This document shows positions 37,899 through 49,800 of a DNA stretch of 64,000 nucleotides, piece after piece. Source of the stretch: Theodoxus fluviatilis (lineage: Eukaryota > Mollusca > Gastropoda > Cycloneritida > Neritidae); contig JAWQFJ010001854.1 in NCBI GenBank assembly GCA_034096865.1, positions 99,228 to 163,227 of the forward strand, given 5' to 3'. Each line of letters begins with the position of its first letter. Within the stretch, counting starts at the first letter, position 1. The position numbers and the translations under genes are program-made. The notes beneath the pieces were generated by a model. The model searched no databases. It was given only the letters and a program-made list of their open reading frames with translations, and was not told the origin of the DNA.

Positions 37899-40800
37899 CC
37901 TCTCTCTGTATCTCTCCCCCCCCCTCTCTCTCTCTCTCTCTCTCCCTCCCTCCCTCCCTCCCTCCCTCCCTCCCTCCCTCCCTCCCATGCACACTACACA
38001 CACCAACACACATACAGTCACTAAGTAGATCCTGCAAACATTGTGTCTGCTAAGTCATGTTCTCCTTTGATGGTGGAATAAGTGTCAGTGTTGCAGAAAA
38101 GTTTCGTCCATGATTTCTTTCATGCCTTGGCACATCTCGCTGCATGCCTGCTCGTCATACATCCATGAGTTGCTGGTCTGTGTTTTTTTAATAATTGAAG
38201 GGACAACACTATTACTTTTAACGACATACTGTCTTCATACAACATCATTCATAGTCCTTTCACACTGGAGTTGGCTTTCCTCTTGCAGAAGAGCTTTCAA
38301 CCTACCTGAGGTATGTTCGGCGACTGGACTTCTTCGAGACTCCAGACTATGACTACCTTCGGAAACTCTTCACTGATCTCATGGAGAAGATGAACTTCGA
38401 CTGCGACTGGCAGTTTGACTGGGTTGGGCGGCAGGTGGTGAGTACTGCAATCCTTGCCTGTCCCTCTCTCCCGTCCCAAGGACACTCTGTTCTAGCTTGT
38501 TGACAAATTGTTGTTATTTTGGAATGTTGGCGTGTTGAGAGTTTTGTGGGTTTGCTGTGATTATGTAAAGAAGGGAGCAGAGGAATAAGCATTTGTTGAG
38601 AGGGAGGGAGGGGGGGGGGGGGGGAGGGGGGGAGGGAAGAGAGAGAGATTGATCGTGCAAATTGAAGACCGATTTCTTGTTCAAAAAGAATTTCAATTCC
38701 ACTTTTGGATGCAAAATTCCAAAGTGAAAAGGGATACTGGACACAGCCTCACCATTTGGTAATGTGAGATCATAAATGAGCTTTCCTTTATCCTCAGGGC
38801 TCTGTCTAGGCCTGTGATAAATCTACAGCTAATGTCCTCTAGCTTGAGATTTATTATGGTGCCACTGCCCTGTCTGTACTTCAGCCACTATCTGAGTCTA
38901 GGTCCCTGGAGGACTAGAAGTGTGGGATACTTCCCTTGAAGCCCTTTGTCTTTGCTGATGTCGGGGACTAGGCAACAGTATCTACCCAAATTTGAGGACT
39001 ACCTTGGAGTTTGTGTTGGTTCTGTTGACTGGATTTGTTCATTGTGCATTGGGTTTGCAGTGCGCAACTTCTGTGTGAGATCTGAAGCTGTAATTAGAGT
39101 CTGTGAGACTAACAGTAAACCAGAGGTTTTGTGGTTGTTTGTCTTGACATGTGAATGCACTGCTGAAACAGCCAGTTTTGCACCTGGCTTTGAGACAGTG
39201 GTGGTAGTAGACAGTTTTCGATGTTGGAGCTGTTGACAAGTAACATCATTTGGAAATTTGAGCTCAAGGACATGCATTTATGAAGTACATGAAACCCTGC
39301 ATGGGGACATTGTCAGTTAGAAACCCAGGCCCTCAGAAGCCAGACAAAATTGCCTGGCTGTTGCTGCATTCTGCAGGAATAATAAACAACTTGACATCTG
39401 CCAAACCTCAGACAGGTTCTGAAAAGTGATACTGCACTCTCAGACACCAAGAAAGAGTTTTGGGTATGATACTGTAGTCATCTATTTTAAACTGGGTAGA
39501 TTTGCTGCCAAATTGGACTGGAAATCAATCCACTATGCACCAGATCTCTCCATTTGTGCTTGAGGGTGGTAAGTTGATTCTGTCAGGTACACCTTTAATG
39601 TTCTTTTTGGGAATTGAAGGCCTGAAATAGTGCAAAATTGTGAAGTCTTTGAATAATTTGAAAACTATGGAGAAGTGAAGATGTTTGTTTAATGTATTAG
39701 CTAATTGTTCAAGCATTGTAGACTTAGGCTTCTGCATCCATTTCTGTTATGAAAATGGATTGTTAGCATGTTTTTTGCTACCCAAATTGTATTGATTTAG
39801 TTTCTCATGGAAATGAAAAAAAAATTACTTTCATGGATTTTGAACATCGATATCAAATGAAGAATTGGAATGCATTGGAGGGTTTTCATTGGATTGTTTG
39901 CTGTATCTGTTGGACTGGGACTGCTGGGATGTGTGTGTTCTTTATATTGGCCTGTCAGTTCCAGGCCCATGATGATGTGCATCTTGTAGTTGGCAGCTGT
40001 GTCTTGTAATTCTGTTGTTTCCCCTCCTGTGCGTGAAATGGTGGTAGTGACTGCAGTTGTTGAATGAAGCTTGTCTTGTGATATTCAGTCCTCATGCATG
40101 CATTTCTGTCTCCTTGCTTCTGCTCCAGGGTACAAATGCTGTGGGTGGGTCCCAATGTACGGTAGAATGAAGGCCTAGAGAAAGAACAGCGAAATCTTCT
40201 CGTGAAGCAGAGACAGTTTCTGAGACGTGTATACTTTAAGAAGTGTTATCTCTGCATGACGGTATATATTGCACTTAATTACCTTAAGAAGGAACTCTTG
40301 GAACGCCTGCAGTTTTCTCCTGACAGTTTGTTTTATATTTGAGGAATTTCAGTGACCAGTGTTATTTCACCTTCTTTGTGAATGAACAGTTGCCATGCCA
40401 AGACTCGGATAGATATTGCAATATTTTTATGAAGTGTATGTAGCACAAGGTATAACATGTGGATAGATGTACTCGTTCGTGCCCTGAGAAACCTAGAAAT
40501 CCTAAGCAGATGGCAGCACCACAAAGCTCAGATGTGAGAAAAGTACTTGTATCCAAAAGAGAGTTCTTTCAGTCAGTGCTGCCTCAGTTGTGTATGGAGC
40601 CAACGCCACACGTTCACTTTTGTTTCAGCCTGCATGAGTCTCGTGGTCATGGCAGCCGTTTTGTTCTCTCAGCCTAGTGTGGTGTGGCTAGACTAGTTCC
40701 CTGCTTGTTGCAGGCCACACCTGTGTCCATCAACCCCCCCGAGACAGGCACTTCCCCACAGCGGGACTCAGGGAACGCCGGTGGGAGGCACACCACGCCG

Positions 40801-43800
40801 GGCCCCAGGGTAAGGCTCTTCAGGGTGGGTAACTGACTGCCTTCTCCGCCACAGCAGCTGCCACCTGTGTGCTTCAAGACTGGCCGCCAGACAGCCTGCT
40901 AATGGTGCATGTTTCCATGGGTCCCAGAGACCAGCTTGATCCCGGAAGGCGGTGGAGCCCATGATGTGCATGGTGTGGCATGTGTCCCCATGTGGAATGG
41001 ACGTCTTGACCGTGTCCCAAACCCATGCATGCCCCTCGTGTCCCAGCAGCTGCTTTGAATGTTGTTGTTTTTGTTGTAATTTGTCCGATTCGGCTCCACT
41101 TAACCTTGCCCTCACCCTGCATATTTGTGTCTTCCAACCTGCACCACACAGTTGAATGTTGTCTGAACTGCACCTTACCTGTGATACTCGTCCATTCTGT
41201 CGTGTTGTCCTTGACGTTGCCTGGCCAGGGGTTTGTAGGTCAATGGAAAGGTGGAAGGGGTTGGTTTGCATGCAGGGAGTTTCATCACAGAACTGGATGT
41301 CGTGTGTGGTCTTCATCTCAAAGTGCTTCCCTTGCCACGACAGGTTGCCTTGCGGAATTTGTCCATTATTTGGGGATCCAACAGAGTCCTGGACTCGGTG
41401 TCACAAGGTCTTTTATTGTCACATAGTTGTTGGTGCTTCTGCATGTGTCTTTAGAGAATGTACCTTCTGCCCCACCCTTCCCACTCATCCACCCATCCAC
41501 CCCCACCCCCAACAGAGTTAATAGACTTGAAAATTTATTTTTTCATTCTTTTTTTGCTTGAAATTACAGCATAAAGAATAATTATTTAGTATACATGTGT
41601 TCCACTAGTGCCATTTGGTAAAATGAATAGTTACAGAAATTCACTTGGGATTTCCTTTGCTGATTTTAAAAAATATTTTTAATACGTGCAATTCCACCCA
41701 TGGAACCAATGGTATAAACTCAAAAACTAAATTTCCATGAGAAAGGTTCATGCATTTCAAGTGTTTGAGAACCTTGTTCTGAATAAATAATGGCAGTTAT
41801 TGCACTTTTTGACTCACATGCGAAGCAAAAGTGAGTCTATATACTCACCCGTTTCGTCCGTCCGGGCGTCTGTAAAAACTTTAACGTTGGATTTTTCTCG
41901 GAGACTATTAAGTTTATCAACACCCAATTTGGCATTTTGGTGTATGATGACAAGGCGTCCAAAAACATACATAGTGACTTGACCTTGCGTCAAGGTCGCA
42001 GGGGCCATAAATCTTGTCTAAAAACGGCCATTTTTCACATTTTCTCAATTTTCTCTGATGTTTTTGAGATTGGATACCTGACCTATATATGGTATATAGG
42101 GCAAAGTAAGCCCTATCTTTTGATTTCAGTTTGATTGACCTTGCTTCAAGGTCAAGGTCACAGGAGCTCTTCAAAGTTGGATTGTATATATATTTTGAAG
42201 TGACCTTGACCCTGAACTATGGAAGGTAACTGTTTCAAACTTAATAATTATGTGGCGCACATGTTATACTTTCATCATGAGACACATTTGGTCACATATC
42301 ATCAAGGTCAAGGTCACTTTGACCCTTATGAAATGTGACCAAAATGGGGTAGTTAACCACTAAAAGTGACCATATCTCATGGTAGAAAGTGCCAATAAGC
42401 ACCATTGTGCTTCCTCTGTCTTGAATTAACAGCTTTGTGTTGCATGACCTTGGATGACCTTGACCTTGGGTCAAGGCCACATGTATTTTGGTAGGAAAAT
42501 GTGTAAAGCATTTCTTAGTGTATGATGTCATTGCTAGATTTAGTTGTTTGACCTTGACCTTGAAGGTCACCTGAAGGTCAAGGTCATGTAAAGGTCAAGG
42601 TCAAGCATGTGAGTCGTATGGGCTTTGCCCTTGTTAAAATTTCAATCAGTATTTACTAAGATTTGTTACAACATTTTTGCTCTGAAGGGCATACAGCATA
42701 ATTTTAATGCATTCCAATAATCTCTGAAACATGCTTTTTTTTTTTAAGTATCCAGTACTTTGAATGGAAAACATGATTATTACAAAGAGTTTGGCCTCTT
42801 TTCTAGTTCAGGAACTGAATGATAAGAGCTACTAATCCAACTTAGGTGTCACAGGCTAAGTGATAGATAGTAAATGGTAGAAGGCAAAGTGAAAGTTAGT
42901 AGACGGTAGAAGACAAAGTGATAAATAGTAGATGGTAATAGGAAAACTCTTTCTTTGATGTTTCATCTCAAACTAGAGTCTTGGACTGCTTCCCTGAGTT
43001 GCTTTGTTCACCAAGCTGCTGCTGCCTGTGTTGCCTGGCCACAGTGTGTCATGATGACGGATCTGCTTCAGTTGTCGCTCACTCCACATCAGCATGCTGC
43101 TAACGGTGCTGTGGATTGGTTTTGCCATGAGTATTCTTCAGCAGTGATGGCATCTCTTCATGATGACATTTCCACAGAGTACTGATACCTTACGTTTGCC
43201 TTCACCCGAGCACTTTTTGCCTGCCAGTTCATCAGCATGCTCTCTCCCAGGCTCAGGTTTCTCAAGCATGCATTTCCGCAGGACCCAAAAGAAATTTTCA
43301 TCATGACGTAAAGCCAATCATGTGGTGCTTTCATTTATTCCAATATGAGTTCTGGCATTCATCTTTTTTGCTTGTGCCATGTCGAAGAAGGTCTTGTTTG
43401 GGTTTTTTTACTTGCCTGTTGTGTATCTGATTGCCATGGTAGGGTTTACTTCTATGTATTGAATGCTCGTGTATTTTGATGTACATACAGATTGGTAGCT
43501 AGATCTCTTTTCTTGAGTTGTTGTCCATCGATGTGTCTAGAGTGAGGATGCTCTGGTGATGGAACCAGCAGTCAACAAGGAAGACAGCTGCAGCTGCAAC
43601 TCTGCTCTTTGTGATTAACCCCTTCTTTCCTCCACAGTCTGTCTTCTTAACTGCACTAATTTGCTTTTCAGAGTGCAAATCAAAGGGGTCATGCATGGGG
43701 CGAGCAGCCACGCCACTCCAATAACTTACTGGGTCCTAACCTAGCAGCTGATAGGCATGGGGGTTCAGTCCAGGTAGGAACATTTTGTAACGGCCCCTGT

Positions 43801-46800
43801 TTGTTGGGCACTACCTCAGTGGTTGCTTGCCGCCTGGTAGATGTGTTGGTTCAAACCCCCAACCCCTCCCTTGCTGCCCATGTCACCCCACCCCAGTCCC
43901 CTTGTTTCCTCCCCCCAGTGCAGTGTTGGTTTGCCTGTCTTTACAGACTAGTGGCTTGGATTCTTCCAAGTTACTGTCATCATGGTTCTAGGAGATCGTT
44001 TCTTTTGTTTGTTCATTTACTGCCTGCATGTGCAGAAGTTTGGCTTGGTGTAGAGCTATTTTGATTTAGTAAGGTTTCAAATCCTGGCCACGGTATGTGA
44101 ATTTTTGTATGCTGTTTTTAACTTGTGTTGATGTGTTGTGGCGTCACTGTGTAACTTGTCCTTTTTTTCCCCCCCTTTTTTATGCACCCTCTCACCTTTG
44201 AATGACATGCAGTATTGTATTTGTAGACAAATTTATGCCTGTAGATTATAGATTGAATTTTGTAATTACTCATAAACTCATGAAACCCCTATATATGTTT
44301 CCATGATACTTTTCATTTGAAATCACATGATTTGTGGCTTGCCCTGCATATGATGCACACAAGACATGCAGACTTTTGCTTTCAAATAGTCTTTTCAGCC
44401 TGGCCCCATTGCATGCATTTGACTTGTCTGATTGTTCCATTGTGCGCAGGCAGCCTCCCATTACCGTGGAAACATCATGATACATACGATCCCTTTCTCG
44501 ACTTACTTTGTAGTGGAAGCAATGTTGCAGTACACTGTAGAGTTGACATCGGAATTCAACTGCTTTCTCTCTCTGCTTCTTTTGGCTCTGGTCCTCCTTG
44601 TCCTGTGAGTAGAGTGAGTCGGAGTGTTACTTCTGTTCCTGCTTCAAGAAGTACACATAGTGTTGGCAGCTTGCCTGCCTCTCCAACAGTTTACCCCGGA
44701 TTACACGTTTGTCTCACCCCTTTTCTGCCACAGAATAAAGCTGTTTCTTTCTTTGCATTAAATGCACACTGCCACCAGTTTTATCAGCTACAAAAGCGTT
44801 TCTTCGCAGCTGTGGAAGCTTTTCCATTGTGCTAAATTGGACTTCGTAAGCTGAGTAATTTTGAGAAGCATCTCAAAGCTTGAACAGTGTGCTGAAGATG
44901 AGTATTACCTGTATACCTGACTAGTGATTTCTTTTGGAAGCTGTTGGGGAAGTATGCTGTTTGACACTATGCCTCATTTTGGTAAAGTTGCCTTGTTGGG
45001 CATATGAAATTGTTCACCCTTCCATTCAGATAAATGCTAGATCATGTTTTCTGATTTGAATCAAACTGGCATTTTAAAGGGAAATAGCATTATGTCAAGA
45101 GCACATAGGGAAGGAGATGAAAATTCAGACTTGATCTAGAGGAGAGGGGGAAAAGTCTTAAAGATCTGAAACTGCTTTACTGTGCAGTGACTCGATGGCC
45201 CGCTGTGTCATGGAGCTAACACAGAACCTTACAGCTTTCTTCAATAACTAGCTTGCTTCCTAAGGGCTATGTTGACCTGGCTAGAATTCATAGTTCAACA
45301 TCCCTCTCAATGAAGGCACAACTGAATGAGGAAGTAACACCACCTGCCAGTGTGAGCACAGGAAAGGGAAGGATTGCAAAACCCGTGCTTTTTAACATTA
45401 CATGTGAAAAGGTAGCTTCAACAGCTTCTATAGAATTGGAATGGGCAAGGATTCAGCCTTTGTAATAAGCCTGCCTTACCTGAGAAGCAAAACCAGTTTA
45501 CAGTCCAAGAAAAAAGTATGTGCTCATTATGGAGAACGGCCATTTACTGAGGGAAGTGAAAAGATTTTTCAGCCAAATAAATGCAAAGTTCAATTCTTTG
45601 AATGTTGAAAAGGGGAGGCAGTGTAGAAAGACAGGAAGTGTTTGTACAATTTCTTGCTTAGGGAAGGGCAGTATGAGAAATGCATTTTGGGGGAAGGAGG
45701 AACAGAACCCAAATGTCTTTGTCTCAGAGTTAACAGAATTTTTCCTCTCCTCACAAAAATGTGTATACTCTTTTTCTTCTATGATTTCATAATCATTATC
45801 TGCATTTCTAGATCAGACAATGATTTTTCAGGAGTTGGAAGCTGCAAAAATTTTCGTTTTGATGAGATTCAACATAATTTTAGTGCAGATACTTCATTTA
45901 GCTGCTTTTTTTCTGGCTTACTGATTTCCAGGTTAGGCTGAGGTTTTTTTGTTCTTTCTTTTCTAGGTACTTTACATGGATTCTTATGACATTCTGAACA
46001 ACTGCAGTAATTTCAGAATGTGCACACAATTGGAATTTGCTCTTTTTTTTTATCTGTAGGTGAAATTTTTATATGGTTAAATGCAGAGACATTGTTTGAT
46101 CAGCTGGTGTAGACTGCTAAAATGGCAGCAGTGTGCTTTTCTTAGGTTTGATGTTACTTGTTTCTCTTGGCAACGACTAATCAATCAAGTTGTTGAAGCT
46201 GTATGTATGGTAGAAAAATTTCAAAACACCTGATGATTCTGAAACTTTTTGTGTTGGGAAATCCTTATTTTTCACATGTGTAGCATTTTCAATGCAATGT
46301 TTGGAGTAATTGTTGTTGAATCATCAGCATTCTTAACTATCTTCAAATAGTGATTGTTTTTTTGTTTTTTCATTATGTATAAAGTTGACTTCAATACTTG
46401 CTCATTATCAGCAGTAGCTGTAAACTGATGTCTATCAAGTAGCTTTTTTGTTTTCATTTTCTGTGTTTTTCTATAGCACCTGAGACAAAGACATTAGTTT
46501 TTTGTATGAAATTGGGGGAGAGGAAAGAAAATGTCTTTTATTCAATAACACATATCTAAACAGAATGTATAAGGGATTTGTAGGGGAAAGATACTAGGTC
46601 AGAAAAGGGAAAATGTTGCAAAAGGGATATACTTAGACAACATGTGTGCCCCTCAAATTATTGTGCAGGTTTAGAAGCCAGCTGTAACACTTGTCAGGTA
46701 AATTGAACTTGAACAAGTTTCCTCAAAATTTTACAAACTGCAAACATTGAAATTTTGTTCATGGGGGAAGGGAGGAGAGAGCGGTTTTGAACTTAGCACA

Positions 46801-49800
46801 ATTGGCTAAGTGCATTCTTCTCTTGTATGTGCATGCCAACCAGAAATTGTTGCAATGTTAGGAAAGGTTTTATTATTTTTTTTTCAAATTTACAAACATT
46901 TTCTCATGACAGGCTTAGTTTCTTTCAGACTGGCATTTGTGATAATGTTGTATTTCCACACAAAAAGTAATAATTCTCTAATGTCTAATGTGTGATTAAA
47001 TATGAGCCTTGCATTCCAGAGGAATAAATCAAATTGCTTCATTTGATAAAGTTTTCATATTAATAGGAATATGTATATCAACCTTCAATTTGAGAGAGAT
47101 AAGAATATAATTATAAATATTCTAATACTGTTTCTATGGTGAAAAAATTGAAACTGAGACATACACTGTACTTTTAAAAAGCATTTAAATTTCTTTAGCT
47201 TGTATTGGTTAATGCAGAATAATAGACAAAACTTCAAAACATTTTGAATGAAAGTAAGACTAAGAGAAGTTTTCTCTCCCTTCCCCCTCTGTATTGTTTT
47301 TCTTCTATGACATATAACTAATCTTAGAAATGTTGTGGTACATCTTGTGACAGGTTATGGAAGAAACAAGAACATTGACTATGTTACTGAATGAAGGTTT
47401 CCTTTATGTAGAGGAAATCATCACTATTTCAACTCTGCTTTTTCATATTCAGTGAAGGCTTGCTTGAAAGACATTTCAGGCCCAGGCCTCTGATGATGTC
47501 AGTGCTAATACCTGCTGGCTGTGGCTGCTCTGCAGGTGGTCAGTTCAACAAATGGTGAGCTGGCTCCAGATGACCAAATCGGCGGCCAGTCCAACACTCC
47601 CATCACTGCCCAGCCCGAGGTGGAGGTGGTGGACGAGACAAAGTACGTACCTCTGCCCTCCTCCTTTGCATGCCCTGGTCACCCCTCCACCCTCAGTGTT
47701 GTCTGTCTGGATTTCCTCAGGGATCTGCATGAGCTGGGTTTGCACCTACTGCACCTCACATGCACACACGAAGGGGCACGACGCCTTGTTACATTTTAGA
47801 GGACTACCTCTGCTGCCAAATTTGACCTTGAGAGGCTTGGTGGAAGAACATGAGGCATTCTGGCATAGCTCCTATGCTTGAATTCTAATTTGAGATTGGT
47901 TGGAATAGAGAGCAGTTCATGATTCTCACTGAGCTTAAAGGTATCTGGGTCCCAAAAAGTAATAGTAACAGAACAGATGGGAAGTACTGTACTGGTCTGT
48001 ATGATCCACTCGTCTTGGAAGGCCCTAACATTGAAATCCCATGTGCAAGGCCAAGTTTAGCAGCTGTTGCCCAGTGGAAGAGTAACTCATGTTCAGTGCA
48101 CTGACTTACCATTTGCATTAATCACACTTTAGCACCACAACAGCTCAAGAAAGTTACTAACATGCTGGAATTCATATGTGATCAAGTTCCATACAGAAGT
48201 ATGATTTGAAAGCATGCTAGTGTGATTAATCATTTATGACAGGACATTAACTTTCCTATTGTGTTGATGAATTGCAGTTTTGCAGTAGTGAATCCACTCG
48301 AAGAAATAACTTATTCTTGGTTGGCTGGGAAATGTGCCTTTCTGAATTTCCTCATGACCACAATATTTTTTCATGATCAGTGATAAAGTGCCTAAGGTAA
48401 CTTTCTATGCATGCAATAGTCTTATTTGGAATCAAATTAATTTGACATCAACATTATTCTTTTAAAATTTCTGATCATGGGTTTTGTTTTTTTAATACTT
48501 TAACTCCTAATTTATGAAAAATGCATTCAAAAAGTAACGGCTTTTAAACCTTTGTTGCATGAAACAACAAAGTATTGCTCAGTTTCTTTTGTTGTTGATT
48601 TTTTAGGGGGGTCTAAAAAGAATACACACACACACACACACAGAAAAAAAGAAAGAAAAAAAATGAAAATGTGTTGCATGCAGGATCAGTTAGGTTATCT
48701 ATCTGAAGATGAGACTGGCGTTGAAATACTGTGTGCTAGACCTAATGGAAAGTGTGTCACTTTCGCTTGCCTAAGTCACAAGCCAGTGCATTTGTCTCTC
48801 GTGATCTCTGGCATCCACTTTGAACCATCCCACCCTGGCTGTGCCTTGCCCCTCATTTATTTGCATCTGTCAGTTTCTGGTACCTCAAAGTCAAAGTACT
48901 AAGTGACTCTTCAATTCCTTTCACAGATTTACCTTTGTAGACTTGTACTCTGTCGCAGGATCAAGCTCCTCTATGCATACAATTTCACTCAATAGCTGGG
49001 AAACTTGTTGACTCAATATGAAAGATTATTGCACAACTTTTGCTCGAGGCAAATATGGTAAATGCTTTTTTCTTGTTTTCTCTGTCTGAGTGTCTCTTAA
49101 TAAATAAGGCAAAAAAGTGTGAATAGTTGTTTTTAATAAGTTTGATGGTTGGTGTGGGCTTTTTTTTCCAAGAAAAAGTATATGATTAAATTTTAGGCAT
49201 CACCAGAAAACCTCTCATAAAAAACCAGCCACTAGGTTAAACATTTGCATGTTGTGGCATCCTGCTGTATTGCATTGGCTTATGGTAATGCATTTGATGA
49301 CTTTTGGTGTAGTTTGCAGATTTAATTATCCTTGACATATTTTCAATACATCATTCCATGTGCTAGAACTTGGAGAGAAAAAAAAAATTTGTTAAACGAC
49401 TGTGGTGCACGCTGTGTTTCCTGCGTGTGAAATTCCTTCTCTTTTGTGACTGAATATGCCACAATTCTTGAATACCCCCACCACCACGCTTCGGTTTTTA
49501 GTTTACTTTTTGACAACAAAATATTGCACTAAAATGCTCACAGTAAATATGCAAATCTAAAGCTAAAACGTATTTCGTTTTGCTTTGTAAATCGATGAAT
49601 TGTCCCGTTGCCACTAATTGCATGTTAACTGTGAGTTTCCTCTTTGTTTGGAGGATTTGGAATGAGAGTAAGAAAGAAAAAAAAGGCCTTTTCAGTTTGT
49701 TGCCGTTCTGAAAATGATCACTGTGTTGATGCCTATGCTGATGTAGAATGGAAGAAAACATTTTTTAAAACAGAGAAGTTTGCATATTTACAAAGAAAGT

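Noticed and set aside
40768..41316. 182-residue minus-strand frame opposite CSNK1G exon 8.
   Set aside because: Partly antisense of a real exon; composition and overlap with other frames suggest chance in a G+C-richer patch.
44317..44835. 172-residue plus-strand frame in intron 8 as a nested gene.
   Set aside because: No domain, begins and ends arbitrarily inside the intron, and there is no promoter or splice evidence.
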